From positions 1 through 64,000 of the forward strand of contig JAPSGI010000016.1 of the NCBI GenBank assembly GCA_031177685.1: 64,000 nt of DNA, written 5' to 3'. The DNA comes from Solirubrobacteraceae bacterium. GTDB taxonomy: Bacteria; Actinomycetota; Thermoleophilia; Solirubrobacterales; Solirubrobacteraceae. The notes under the pieces are model-generated. The model was given only the letters and a program-made list of their open reading frames with translations, was not told the DNA's origin and did not search any database. Below, in pieces: positions 25,801 through 33,966 of the stretch. Both the position numbers and the translations under genes were made by a program. Numbering within the stretch: the first letter of the stretch is position 1; each line of letters starts with the position of its first letter.

Positions 25801-27321
25801 CTCGGCCGCTCGGGCGGACGCCTCCTCGCCTGCCTGCTGCGCTTCGGCTAGGTGGGCGGAGAGCGCCTCCGTCTCCTCCGCATGCCGGGAGGCGAGCTGA
25901 TCGCGGTCGCGCTCGAGCTGCGCGACCTGCTCGGCGAGCGCTTCGCGCTCGTCGCCGATCTGCGAGAGCCGTGTGGCGAGGCCGTCTCGCTCCGCGGCGA
26001 CCTCCTCCAGGCGCGTCCTCGAAGTCTCGTCCCGCGCGGCGGCGGCAGCGCGCTGGGACTCCAGCTGCGCGATGCGCGCGTCCGCGGCGCGCGCCCACTC
26101 GGCCGCCGCCGTGAGCTCGGTCGCGAGTGCTTCACCGCGCGCCGCCTCGGCGGCGACTTCCGACTGCAGGCGCTCGGCGCGCTCGGCCGCCTCAGCGACT
26201 CCCGCCTCCGCGGTCTCCGCGCGCGCGGTCGCCTCGGCGAGCTGCACCTCGAGCGCCTCGCGCCCGTCCGCGGCCTCGGCGAGCTGCGCCTCCAGCGCCG
26301 CGCCCCCGTCGGCGGTCTCCGCTAGCTGCGCCTCGAGGGCCTCACGTCCCCGGGCCGCCTCGGCGAGCTGCGCCTCGAGGGCCTCACGTCCCCGGGCCGC
26401 CTCGGCGAGCTGCGCCGCGAGCGCCTCGCCCCCGTCCGAGGCCTCGGCGAGCTGCGCCTCGATGGTCTCGCGACGTTCGGCGGCCTCGGCGAGCTGCGCT
26501 TCCAAAGTCTCGCGCCGCTCGGCGGCCTCGGCGAGCCGGTCTTCCAGGGCGCGGCGCCCGTCGGCCGCCTCGGCGAGCTGTCGCTCGAGGGCTGCGCGCT
26601 GCTCGACCGTCTCGGCGAGAGTCGACTCGGCGGCCGCCAGCCGCGCGCGCGTCTCGGAGAGCTCGCTGCCGAGCGGCTCGACTTTGTCCTCCGCCTCGGC
26701 CGCCCGGGCTTCGAGCGCGTGGATGTGGCCCACCCGGTCGGCGAGGGCCGCCTCGAGCTTGCCGATGCGCTCCGTCGCGGCCGCCGCCCGGGCCTCGGCG
26801 GCCTCCGCGCGCTCCGTCAGGTCCTCCACCCGCGCCTCCAGCCGCGCGACCTCCACGCGAAACGCGCGCAGCTCGGCGTGCGAGCGCTGCCGCCGCCGGT
26901 CGCCCGCGCGGCGGCGGTCCTCTCCGGCCGGCGGGCCTTCGTCGTCCTCGCGGCGCCGGTCCGGGGTGGCACGCCGTTCCCGCAGTCCCAAGTCGCCGGG
27001 GGCGGGCTCGGCCGGCGCGGGGAGCGGAACCGGGCCGCCCGGGCCCTCGAGCGAGAACGTCGTCTCCGGATCCTCTAGCAGCGCCGTAGGCGCGGCGTAG
27101 GAGGCGGACCAGTCCTCGCCGCCGGAGCGGATGCCGGCCTCCCGCGGATCCAGCGGTGGCAGCCGGTGCCGCTGCGGTCCCTCGGCGACGACCAGCGTGG
27201 GGGCGGCATGCGCGCCCTCGGGCAGCGTCCACCGTCCCCGTACCCGCAACAGCGCGTGCATCGGCGTGGCGGGTATCAGCTCGAAGCGCTCGAGCTCGAA
27301 GCTGGGCTGGTCTTGAATCAT
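22855..27321 (-). CDS. Giant coiled-coil protein with exact 14-residue repeats
   Basis: The 1,488-residue protein starts at ATG (MIQDQPSFELERFELIPATP). Residues 1 to about 115 look like a small beta-rich domain (HALLRVRGRWTLPEGAHAAPTLVV). A basic, acidic and Pro-rich hinge follows (about 120-185, DRRREDDEGPPAGEDRRRAG). From there to the end it is almost entirely coiled coil. Long stretches repeat every 14 residues, for example QLETRLEEALGQRE and ELQTRLDEGARERE. Leu or aliphatic residues at positions 2 and 6 and Ala at 9 fit two heptads per unit. There is no signal peptide, membrane helix or enzyme motif, so it is probably a cytoplasmic filament, scaffold or ruler. It is transcribed divergently from the UDP-xylose-synthase-like gene, and the third beta-helix gene follows 10 bases later. 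Confidence 0.85.
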   Translation of the reverse strand: MIQDQPSFELERFELIPATPMHALLRVRGRWTLPEGAHAAPTLVVAEGPQRHRLPPLDPREAGIRSGGEDWSASYAAPTALLEDPETTFSLEGPGGPVPLPAPAEPAPGDLGLRERRATPDRRREDDEGPPAGEDRRRAGDRRRQRSHAELRAFRVEVARLEARVEDLTERAEAAEARAAAATERIGKLEAALADRVGHIHALEARAAEAEDKVEPLGSELSETRARLAAAESTLAETVEQRAALERQLAEAADGRRALEDRLAEAAERRETLEAQLAEAAERRETIEAQLAEASDGGEALAAQLAEAARGREALEAQLAEAARGREALEAQLAETADGGAALEAQLAEAADGREALEVQLAEATARAETAEAGVAEAAERAERLQSEVAAEAARGEALATELTAAAEWARAADARIAQLESQRAAAAARDETSRTRLEEVAAERDGLATRLSQIGDEREALAEQVAQLERDRDQLASRHAEETEALSAHLAEAQQAGEEASARAAELERDRGSVAERIAELEAERDALEQRIAVVQRERDDRTHKIAAVERERDDQTARLAAAERDRDDLTERAATAERERAVLTERAATAERERDDLTERLDTVAAERDRLTEQASESTAETDRLAARISEIAAERDRLAEQASESTAETDRLAAQLLEMEAERDGLAAQLDAVAAERGTLADLASQLRTERDAVAERLETVVAERDVLSQRVADVSSERDGLAERVTAVSGESARQREELEAQLSDTARRRTELEAQLSDAARQRAELEAQLSDAARHADEVQARLDAAAREREALGARLSEETGEREQLQAALEQAVREREALQARLVDGAQEREALQIGLSQAATDREGLEARLDEAEGERAELQSRLEQAVRGREQLEARLHENAREHEELASRLDESVREREALRSRLGESAQHRQQLEARLHEGAREREQLQAQLGESAQQRQQLEARLEEAVGQREQLETRLEEALGQREQLETRLEEALGQRQQLEARLEEGLGQREQLEARLEEALGQREQLETRLEEALEQREQLETRLEEAVGQREHFQARLGEIAREREELQARVEELGGERDALGARVMEGAREREELETRLDQGDREREQLQARLDEVEQQRDALQTRVDHGAREREDLQTRLDEGAREREELRTRLDEGARVREELQTRFDESAREREELQTRLDHGAREREELQTRLDEGAREREDLQTRLDHGAREREELRTRLGEGAREREELQVRLDERAQELEMRLDESARVREELEVRLQAGVQERDGLEARLRVGAREREQLQARLDETALERADLQARLGEAGHELERLRKERESMEVERDEAVAGRSRAEVERDEAVAARDGAVLERDEAVAARERAEAEAQAAHERAEAEGAAASPLRQAIAEAQQRVNQLRKRLADLAAERDAMREEVARLQGRVREGEAALRQAQEEAARTASASSVGDAARLVQLASIAEGQSEMLELAEAAAVAARAELAELRNRAG
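23576..24645 (-). repeat. 42-bp coding tandem repeat array (about 25 units)
   Basis: This is the DNA form of the 14-residue coiled-coil repeat. The most uniform block is about 24190-24475, with seven units built on CCAGCCGGGTCTCGAGCTG plus a variable half. Unit length stays 42 bases without indels over the array. The two halves differ in style: above about 24180 units encode LGQRE, below it GARERE. This suggests two separate expansions. Confidence 0.85.
26230..26600 (-). repeat. Second 42-bp coding repeat block, including one exact duplication
   Basis: About eight units encode variants of GREALEAQLAEAAR. Two neighbouring units at about 26329-26412 are identical at the DNA level, which points to a recent duplication. 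An 84-bp repeat pair (ERDRLAEQASESTAETDRLAA) lies separately at about 25310-25480. Confidence 0.75.
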
Positions 27322-27364
27322 CGCGCCCGGATTTTCCGGTGCCTGACGATATCCTCCCAGGCGC

Positions 27365-28312
27365 ATGCCGACCTGCCTGGTCACGGGCGGCGCGGGCTTC
27401 CTCGGGTCCCACCTCTGCGAGGAACTGCTGCGCCGCGGCAACCGCGTCATCTGCGTCGACAACCTGGAAACGGGTTCTTTGGCGAACATCGAGCACCTTC
27501 GGGACCCCACTTTCGTCCACCTGAACCTCGACATCATCGAGCCGTACTTCGTGGAGGACGATGTGGACTTCGTGTACCACCTGGCCTCACCGGCCTCCCC
27601 GATCGACTACCTCCGGCTCCCGCTGCACACGCTGAAGGTGGGCTCGCACGGCACGCATCACACGGTCGGGCTGGCCAAGCACAAGCGGGCGCGCTTCCTC
27701 CTGGCCTCCACGAGCGAGGTCTACGGGGACCCGCAGGTCCATCCCCAGCCGGAGTCCTACTGGGGCCACGTGAACCCGATCGGCCCGCGCGGGGTCTACG
27801 ACGAGGCCAAGCGCTACGCCGAGGCGCTGACCATGGCCTACCACCGCCAGCAGGGCGTGGACACCGCGATCGTGCGGATCTTCAACACCTACGGCCCGCG
27901 CATGCGCCCCCACGACGGCCGCGCGATCCCCACCTTCCTGCGCCAGGCCCTGCAGGACCGCCCGCTGACCGTGTTCGGAGACGGGTCCCAGACGCGCTCC
28001 TTCTGCTACGTCGACGATCTGGTCCGGGGACTCATCCTGCTGGCCGAGTCCGGCTACCACGCCCCGGTGAACATCGGAAATCCCAAGGAATTCACGCTCC
28101 TCGAGCTGGCCAACGAGGTCATCGAGGTGACGGGCTCGCGCTCGGAGATCGTCTTCGAGGCGCTCCCGCGCGACGACCCGCAAGTCCGCCAGCCGGACAT
28201 CTCGCTGGCCCGCGAGGTGCTGGGCTGGGAACCCGAGATCGACCTCCGCGAGGGCCTGCGCCGTACGATTGAGGCGTCGGGCATCGAGGAGCTGGTCGGA
28301 GCGGGGCCGTAG
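27365..28312 (+). CDS. UDP-glucuronate decarboxylase (UDP-xylose synthase)-type NAD-dependent SDR
   Basis: The 315-residue protein starts at ATG. The NAD-binding [10 protein letters not shown] lies at residues 8-17. The catalytic Thr/Ser-Tyr-Lys set is in [11 protein letters not shown] near 117 and YDEAKRYAE near 145. Signature blocks of the UXS branch are present: [44 protein letters not shown] and [11 protein letters not shown]. It would convert UDP-glucuronate to UDP-xylose, a donor for one of the many glycosyltransferases here. Reaction specificity is inferred from these blocks. It starts 43 bases from the divergent coiled-coil gene. Confidence 0.85.
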   Translation: MPTCLVTGGAGFLGSHLCEELLRRGNRVICVDNLETGSLANIEHLRDPTFVHLNLDIIEPYFVEDDVDFVYHLASPASPIDYLRLPLHTLKVGSHGTHHTVGLAKHKRARFLLASTSEVYGDPQVHPQPESYWGHVNPIGPRGVYDEAKRYAEALTMAYHRQQGVDTAIVRIFNTYGPRMRPHDGRAIPTFLRQALQDRPLTVFGDGSQTRSFCYVDDLVRGLILLAESGYHAPVNIGNPKEFTLLELANEVIEVTGSRSEIVFEALPRDDPQVRQPDISLAREVLGWEPEIDLREGLRRTIEASGIEELVGAGP

Positions 28313-28374
28313 AGGGTTCGCGCACGCGGCCTTCGCGGCGGGGATCCCGGGGTGGAAAACCGCTACTTAGCAGC

Positions 28375-29919
28375 GTGGACGACCGTTTCAGCAAAGCCAT
28401 GGCCGACGGAGGGGTGACAGTGGAGGACCAGGCGACCGCGCATCCGCGGGCGCCCGCGCGCACCGTTCGGCTCCCCGAACGCGACGTGCGCCGCAAGCGC
28501 CCGCCGGCCTTCTCCTTCCTGCTGCGGATGGAGACTGCCCGGCGCCTGGCGCGCATCGCGTCGCTGCTGGTCATCGACTTCGTCGGCGTCTACGCGGCGA
28601 TCCTGACCGCGCTGGTGATCAAGGCCGCCGTACGCGACGAGCTGGACTGGGGCACGGTCCTGCACGAGACGCGCCGGACGGTCGCCTTCGCCTACCTGGT
28701 GACCGTGCTGCTGTTCGCGCGCTCGAGCCTGTACGCCAACCGCGCCGAGCGCCCCGGCCTCTCCCGGATCGTCGCCTCGCTGTTCCAGGTGATGCTCGCC
28801 GCGGTCGTGTTCGCGGTGGCCAGCGGCCAGCGCTTCAACAGCTACTACATCTTCTACGGCTCGCTGTTCTTCGCGACCGTCTACGTCGGCTCGCTGCGCT
28901 TCGGCTACGAGAAGGTCACTGGCGTGCTGCTGCGCGCGGCCGGCTATCACCGCCGCGCCGTCCTCGTGGGCACGGGCAAGCACATCGAGGCGGTCGCGCA
29001 TGCGCTGACGGACTCCCATCAGCGCCTGGAGCTGGTCGGCTACATCTCGCTGAACCCACGGCCGGACAACGGGCTGACGTCCCTGGGGCCGCTGGACGAG
29101 CTGCCCGAGATCCTGGAGCGTCACCGCGTCGACGAGGTGATCATCGCCGACCCCGACTTCCCCCAGGAGCAGGCCGTGTCGCTGGTCGACGAGTCCCACC
29201 AGCGCGGCGTGACCGTGCGCGTCGCCCCCTCGACCATGGAGATCCTCACGCACCGCGCGGAGCTGGTCCCCGGCCAGTCCGTGCCGCTGTTCGAGCTGCG
29301 CCCGCCGGTCTTCGAGGGCATCGACTACGCCGTCAAGCGGACGTTCGACGTGGTCTGCGCCTCGCTCGCCCTGCTGGTGCTCAGTCCCCTGCTGATCGTC
29401 ATCGCCGCCGCGGTCAAGCTGACCTCGCGCGGTCCGCTGATCTTCCGCTCGCGCCGGCCCGGGATCGGCGGGCGGCCGTTCGACTGCCTGAAGTTCCGCA
29501 CGATGCGCACGGGCGCCGACGCCATGCAGGACGAGCTGGAGGAGATGAACGAGGCCGACGGGCCCCTGTTCAAGATCCGCCGCGATCCGCGCCTGACCGC
29601 CGTCGGAAGCATCCTGCGGCGCTTCTCCCTCGACGAGCTGCCCCAGCTGATCAACGTGCTGCGCGGGGAGATGTCGATCGTGGGCCCGCGGCCGCTGCCC
29701 CAGCGCGACTTCGACCGCCTCGCGGACTGGCACAAGAAGCGCTACCTCGTGCTGCCGGGGATCACGGGGCTGTGGCAGGTCTCCGGGCGCTCGGAGCTGG
29801 ACTTCGACGACCTCGTGCGCCTGGACTTCCTCTACCTGGAGCGCTGGTCGGTCTTCCTGGACCTGACGATCATCCTCAAGACGATCCCCGCCGTGCTCAA
29901 GGGCGAGGGCGCGTTCTAG
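28375..29919 (+). CDS. Polyprenyl-phosphate sugar phosphotransferase (initiating glycosyltransferase), second copy
   Basis: The protein has 514 residues from GTG at 28375. A better-placed start is GTG at 28420 (499 residues), with GGAGGGG at 28408-28414 five bases ahead. Four to five membrane helices fill residues 55-175 and a CoA-binding-like Rossmann region follows (RAVLVGTGKHIEAVAHAL). The catalytic domain lies near 322-505: [54 protein letters not shown] and LPGITGLWQVSGRSEL. It is closer to the galactose/glucose-1-phosphate transferase type (WbaP/CpsE) than the copy at 4476 is. It begins the block that contains the ABC exporter genes. Confidence 0.9.
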   Translation: MDDRFSKAMADGGVTVEDQATAHPRAPARTVRLPERDVRRKRPPAFSFLLRMETARRLARIASLLVIDFVGVYAAILTALVIKAAVRDELDWGTVLHETRRTVAFAYLVTVLLFARSSLYANRAERPGLSRIVASLFQVMLAAVVFAVASGQRFNSYYIFYGSLFFATVYVGSLRFGYEKVTGVLLRAAGYHRRAVLVGTGKHIEAVAHALTDSHQRLELVGYISLNPRPDNGLTSLGPLDELPEILERHRVDEVIIADPDFPQEQAVSLVDESHQRGVTVRVAPSTMEILTHRAELVPGQSVPLFELRPPVFEGIDYAVKRTFDVVCASLALLVLSPLLIVIAAAVKLTSRGPLIFRSRRPGIGGRPFDCLKFRTMRTGADAMQDELEEMNEADGPLFKIRRDPRLTAVGSILRRFSLDELPQLINVLRGEMSIVGPRPLPQRDFDRLADWHKKRYLVLPGITGLWQVSGRSELDFDDLVRLDFLYLERWSVFLDLTIILKTIPAVLKGEGAF

Positions 29920-29957
29920 ACGAGTACCTGGGGCAGCTCGCCGCGCGCCTGGCCTCG

Positions 29958-30620
29958 GTGCTGGGCGACGAGCTGCTGGGCGTCACGCTGACGGGCTCGC
30001 TGGCGCTGGACGCCTACGAGCCCGGACGCAGCGACATCGACGTGATCGCGGTGGTGTCGGCGCCGCTGGAGCGTGAGCGCGCCGAGGCGATCGTGCAGGC
30101 GACCTCCCACCGCACGCTGCCGTGCCCCGCGAAGCTGCTGGAGCTCGTGGTGCTGCGCCGCGGTGGCCCGCCGTTCGAGCTGAACCTCAATATCGGGGCG
30201 GGGATCCCCGACCACGTCGGTCTGCACCCGTACGCCGAACCGCTGTTCTGGTTTCCGATCGACGTGGCGATCGCGCGCGCCCGTGGGCGCGCGCTGCTCG
30301 GGCCGCCGCCGCGCGAGCTGCTCGACGAGCCCCCGCGCGAGACGGTGCGCCAGGCGCTGCTGGAGTCGCTGGACTGGCACGCCGAGCACGAGCCGACCGA
30401 CCCGAATGCGATCCTCAACGCCTGCCGCGGCTGGCGCTGGGCGCGCACCGGCCGGTGGACGTCGAAGCGCCGGGCCGGGGAATGGGCGCGCACGCGCATG
30501 GCCGACCCCGCCGCGGTCGACGCGGCGCTCGCGGCCCGCGACGCCGGCCGCCAGCTCGATCGCGACGTGGTCGCCGAGTTCCTGGCGGCCGCCCGCGCGG
30601 CGATCGCCGCGGCCCGGTAG
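29958..30620 (+). CDS. AadA-like nucleotidyltransferase (aminoglycoside adenylyltransferase family)
   Basis: The protein has 220 residues from the first standard start, GTG at 29958. Upstream in-frame codons encode LDEYLGQLAARLAS, which matches the usual family N-terminus, so the real start is probably earlier and non-standard. The catalytic pattern GSLALDAYEPGRSDIDVIAVV (G-S, then D-x-D) is that of NTP_transf_2. The helical C-terminal half (PRETVRQALLESLDWHAEHE, ILNACRGWRWARTGRWTSKRRAGEWA) resembles the AadA C-terminal domain. AadA enzymes adenylylate streptomycin or spectinomycin. In this glycan operon a housekeeping or sugar-related acceptor is equally possible. It overlaps nothing and is followed after 49 bases by the exporter permease. 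Confidence 0.7.
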   Translation: MLGDELLGVTLTGSLALDAYEPGRSDIDVIAVVSAPLERERAEAIVQATSHRTLPCPAKLLELVVLRRGGPPFELNLNIGAGIPDHVGLHPYAEPLFWFPIDVAIARARGRALLGPPPRELLDEPPRETVRQALLESLDWHAEHEPTDPNAILNACRGWRWARTGRWTSKRRAGEWARTRMADPAAVDAALAARDAGRQLDRDVVAEFLAAARAAIAAAR

Positions 30621-30669
30621 ATCCCGCCCAGCGGTCCTCGCGGGACGGTTCCCCTGGGATCATCCCGGC

Positions 30670-31443
30670 GTGCGCTACCGCTACCTGTTCGAGCAGATGG
30701 TGCGCCGGGAGCTGCGCCAGAAGTACAAGGGGTCGGCCCTGGGCGTGGTCTGGTACGTCGTCAACCCGCTGGTGCTGATGGGCGCCTACGCCCTGATGTT
30801 CGGCGTGCTGCTGGACGCGGTGGACGTGGAGGACTACCCGCTGTTCTTGATCGTCGGGCTGATCGTGTGGGTGTTCTTCTCGCAGTCGCTGCTGACGGCG
30901 GCCACGTCGCTGCCCGAGCAGGCGTCGCTGGTCGGCAAGGTGCGGTTCCCGCGCGAGACCGTCCCGGCGTCCGTGGTGGCGGTCCAGCTCGTGACGTTCC
31001 TGGTGCTGCTCCTGCTCGTGACGCCCGTGATGGTCGCCGTGCGCGGGACGCTGGAGCCCGAGCTGCTGCTGCTCGTGCCGCTGGTCGTGTGCCTGTTCGC
31101 CTTCACGCTGGGCCTCGCACTGGCGGTCTCCGTCCTGCACGCCTACTACCGCGATGTGCAGCCCATCCTCGCCGCCGCGCTGCTGCCGTGGTTCTTCCTC
31201 ACGCCGATCTTCTTCCGCGTCCAGGAGCTGCCCGGGATCGACGGCCGCGAGTGGGCGGAGATCCTGCTGCGCTGGGTGAACCCGGTCGCGCCGTTCGTGG
31301 AGGCGGTGCGCGAGGTGCTCTACGCCGGAGCGCTGCCGGACGCGGGGATCCTGCTCTACGTGTTCGTCGCCTCGGTCGCGGCGCTGCTGGCCGGGTGGAC
31401 GCTGTTCCGGCGCCTGGAGCGCGAGCTGGCGGTGGTCCTGTGA
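30670..31443 (+). CDS. wzm: ABC-2 polysaccharide exporter, membrane subunit (Wzm-like)
   Basis: The 257-residue protein starts at GTG (VRYRYLFEQMVRRELRQKYKGSALGVVWYVVNPL), the hallmark N-terminus of Wzm/TagG permeases. Six hydrophobic helices follow, and PWFFLTPIFFRVQELPG with VNPVAPFVEAVREVLY are typical of the family. With the ATPase encoded next it would export a finished lipid-linked glycan. Its TGA overlaps the GTG of the ATPase gene by four bases. Confidence 0.9.
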   Translation: MRYRYLFEQMVRRELRQKYKGSALGVVWYVVNPLVLMGAYALMFGVLLDAVDVEDYPLFLIVGLIVWVFFSQSLLTAATSLPEQASLVGKVRFPRETVPASVVAVQLVTFLVLLLLVTPVMVAVRGTLEPELLLLVPLVVCLFAFTLGLALAVSVLHAYYRDVQPILAAALLPWFFLTPIFFRVQELPGIDGREWAEILLRWVNPVAPFVEAVREVLYAGALPDAGILLYVFVASVAALLAGWTLFRRLERELAVVL

Positions 31444-32561
31444 GCGCGGTCCCCGGCGAGGTCCGCCTGGAGCACGCGTCGCGCTCCTTCAGCGTGCGCG
31501 CCGACCGCGGCACGACACTGAAGGAGCTCGTGCTGCGCCGCCGGGGGCGCGGCGCGCCGCCGGTGCGCGCGCTGGACGACGTGTCGCTGCACGTCGCGCC
31601 CGGCGAGACGTTGGGCATCGTGGGGCGCAACGGCGCCGGGAAGTCCTCCACGCTGCGCGTGCTGGCCGGGATCGTGCCGCTGCACTCCGGGCGCGCGGAG
31701 GTGGGCGGGCGCATCGTGTCGCTGCTGGAGCTGGGCGCCGGCTTCGGCAGGGAGTTCAGCGGCCGCGAGAACGTCGAGCTCAACGGCGCCCTGCACGGCC
31801 TGAGCCGCGAGCAGGTCGCCGCGCGGATGGACGACGTGCTGGCATTTTCGGAGCTGGGCGAGTTCGTGGACGCCCCGGTCAAGACGTATTCCGCCGGGAT
31901 GCTCGTGCGCCTGGGCTTCGCGATCGCCGCCTACCTGGACGCCGACGTGCTGCTCATAGACGAGGTGCTGGCGGTGGGGGACGAGGGCTTCCAGCGCAAG
32001 TGCCTGCGCCGGATCTCCGAGCGCATCGCGGCCGGGACGACGCTCGTCCTGGTCTCCCACGACCCGGGCGCCATCGAGCGCGTCTGCGAGCGCGTCGTCG
32101 TGCTGGACGAGGGGCGCAAGGTGTTCGACGGGCCGGTGTCCGAGGGGCTGCTCGCCTACCACCGGCTGCTGGGGACCGAGCACGGCCGCGGCGAGTCCGT
32201 GCGCGCCGGTCCGACCGCGGTGACCGACGTGGAGCTGCTCGACGAGACCGGGCGCGCGCGCAACGTGTTCCGACCGGGAGAGCCGCTGCGCGTCGCCCTG
32301 CGGCTGGCCCGGCCCGCGCCCGAGCGCCTCACCCTGGAGGTCCGCGACGCCGGCGAGCGCCCGGTCTTCCGCACCGAGACGGCGCCGCCGGGCGAGGCCG
32401 TGGTGTTCGAGGTCGAGCGGCTGGCCCTGCTGGGCGGCGACTACGACCTGGTGGTGGGCGACCGCGTGGTGCGCTTCAGCGTGGCCGACGAGCCCGGCGG
32501 CGAGGGCGTGGTGGACCTGCGCGGGACGTGGCGTGCGGCGGAGCGCGCCGAGGTGGGATGA
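31440..32561 (+). CDS. wzt: ABC-2 polysaccharide exporter, ATPase subunit (Wzt-like) with C-terminal binding domain
   Basis: The 373-residue protein has Walker A GRNGAGKSS near residue 62, the Q-loop region LLELGAGFGREFSGREN, signature KTYSAGMLVRLGFAIA near 147 and Walker B DVLLIDEVLAVGDEGF near 166, then the H-loop VSHD. Unlike TagH-like short ATPases it has a C-terminal beta domain (about residues 260-373, TAVTDVELLDETGRARNVF and onward). This resembles the Wzt domain that reads the end group of the exported glycan. It suggests that chain termination by a capping group is needed for export (inference). It is coupled by ATGA to the small gene that follows. Confidence 0.9.
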   Translation: MSAVPGEVRLEHASRSFSVRADRGTTLKELVLRRRGRGAPPVRALDDVSLHVAPGETLGIVGRNGAGKSSTLRVLAGIVPLHSGRAEVGGRIVSLLELGAGFGREFSGRENVELNGALHGLSREQVAARMDDVLAFSELGEFVDAPVKTYSAGMLVRLGFAIAAYLDADVLLIDEVLAVGDEGFQRKCLRRISERIAAGTTLVLVSHDPGAIERVCERVVVLDEGRKVFDGPVSEGLLAYHRLLGTEHGRGESVRAGPTAVTDVELLDETGRARNVFRPGEPLRVALRLARPAPERLTLEVRDAGERPVFRTETAPPGEAVVFEVERLALLGGDYDLVVGDRVVRFSVADEPGGEGVVDLRGTWRAAERAEVG

Positions 32562-32917
32562 CCGCGGAGCCGCGCACTCCGGAGGAGGCTGCCGCCGAGG
32601 CGCGCCGGCGGGCCGCCGAGCGCGAGTACCCCGTCGATCCCGCGCGCCTCGAGGCGCTGGGCGCCGACGAGCGCGGCGGCCTGTCGCGCCTGCAGGAGTG
32701 GGCGGCGATCGAGGTCTCGCCTGACGTCGTGCGCTCCACGCGGCGGGCGGGCGCGCCCATCACGCGCCTCAAGCGCTTCCTGGCGCGGATGCTGCTGCAG
32801 TACCACAACGAGGAGCACGCCCAGATCACCCGCTTCAACGTGCACCTGCTGGGCTACGTCGCCGCCCTGGAGGAGCGCGTGGCCGAACTCGAGCAGCGCC
32901 TGGAGCGCCGGGAGTGA
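32558..32917 (+). CDS. Small helical/coiled-coil protein resembling a detached methyltransferase/glycosyltransferase linker
   Basis: The 119-residue protein starts at the ATG overlapping the ATPase stop and ends with GTGA overlapping the next glycosyltransferase. Residues about 55-119 (VRSTRRAGAPITRLKRFLARMLLQYHNEEHAQITRFNVHLLGYVAALEERVAELEQRLERRE read in parts) follow a known pattern. In many surface-glycan methyltransferases and transferases a membrane-proximal amphipathic helix is followed by a coiled coil with a QxxFN-type block. Here it stands alone with no catalytic domain. The tight coupling on both sides suggests it works with the exporter or with the GT4. Its function is unknown. Confidence 0.65.
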   Translation: MTAEPRTPEEAAAEARRRAAEREYPVDPARLEALGADERGGLSRLQEWAAIEVSPDVVRSTRRAGAPITRLKRFLARMLLQYHNEEHAQITRFNVHLLGYVAALEERVAELEQRLERRE

Positions 32918-33966
32918 CGCCCCGGGTCGTCCAGCTCCTCTCGGGAGCCGGGCCCTACGACGCCATCACGAACCAGGCGCTGGCCTGGCAGCGCATGCTC
33001 GCGTCCGACGGAATCGAGGGGGAGGTGATGGCCGCGCAGCTGGACCCGGTGCTCGACGGCGCGGTCCGCCGGATCGACGCCCTGGCGGCCCGCGCGCGTC
33101 CCGACGACCTGCTGGTCATCCACTACTCCGCCCACGCGCCGGCGCTGGAGCGCGCGCTCGAGCTGCCGGGCCGCAAGCTGCTCGTCTACCACAACATCAC
33201 GCCGCCCCAGTACCTGTGGGAGCACGAGCCCTACGTGGCGATGATGTGCGCGCTGGGGCGCGAGCGGCTGGCCGGCTTCGCGGGCCGCGTGGACGCCGCC
33301 GTGGCGCCCTCGCAGTTCAGCGCGCGCGACCTGGAGGCGGCGGGGTTCCACGGCGTGCGCGTGGACCGGCGGCTGTACGAGTTCGACCGCGCGCGACTGG
33401 TTCCGGGCGCCGACCGCCCCGACCGGCACTCCGGACCCACGGTCGTTTTCGTGGGCCGCCTGTCGCACAACAAGCGCCAGGACCGCCTCGTGAAGGCGTT
33501 CGCGCTCTACCAGGCCGCCCACGAGCCGGACGCGCGGCTGGTCCTGCCGGGCAGCCCGGGCAGCGGCACGTACGGCGCGTACCTGGTTCGGCTGGCCGAG
33601 GAGGCGGGGGCGCGCAACGTCGAGCTGCCGGGCGCCCTGCCCCAGGAGCGCCTGAACGCGATCTACGCGGGCGCGGACGCCTTCGTGTGCCTGTCCGAGC
33701 ACGAGGGCTTCTGCATCCCGCTGCTGGAGGCGCTGCACTTCGGCCTGCCGGTGATCGCGCGCAGGGCCGCCGCGGTGCCGGAGGTACTCGGCGACGCGGG
33801 CGTCCTGCTGGACGATCCGGATTTGGGCACCGTGGCGGAGGCCATGGACCTGTGTGTGCGCGGCCCGGTCTTGCGGACCGAGCTGCGCGAGCGGGGAGAG
33901 CGGCGCTTGGCCGAGTTCACGCCGGAGCGCACGCATGAAGCGGTGCGGGCGCTCGTGCGTGCGTAA
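32914..33966 (+). CDS. GT4 family glycosyltransferase
   Basis: The 350-residue protein starts at GTG. It has the GT-B fold landmarks LLVYHNITPPQYLWEHEP, VAPSQFSARDLEAAGF, VFVGRLSHNKRQDRLVKAF and the donor-site region LSEHEGFCIPLLEALHFGLPVIARRAAAVPEVLG (residues about 258-290). The acceptor and donor are not evident. This is the last gene of the exporter operon; a perfect 13-bp hairpin terminator starts at its stop codon. Confidence 0.87.
   Translation: MTPRVVQLLSGAGPYDAITNQALAWQRMLASDGIEGEVMAAQLDPVLDGAVRRIDALAARARPDDLLVIHYSAHAPALERALELPGRKLLVYHNITPPQYLWEHEPYVAMMCALGRERLAGFAGRVDAAVAPSQFSARDLEAAGFHGVRVDRRLYEFDRARLVPGADRPDRHSGPTVVFVGRLSHNKRQDRLVKAFALYQAAHEPDARLVLPGSPGSGTYGAYLVRLAEEAGARNVELPGALPQERLNAIYAGADAFVCLSEHEGFCIPLLEALHFGLPVIARRAAAVPEVLGDAGVLLDDPDLGTVAEAMDLCVRGPVLRTELRERGERRLAEFTPERTHEAVRALVRA

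Noticed and set aside
28320-28400. GCAAAGCC followed by ATGGCCGACGG before the second initiating transferase, resembling a GEMM riboswitch junction
   Set aside because: The GNRA-capped P2 hairpin and the AGCCGGG-type receptor arm are missing, and the bases encode the gene's first residues.
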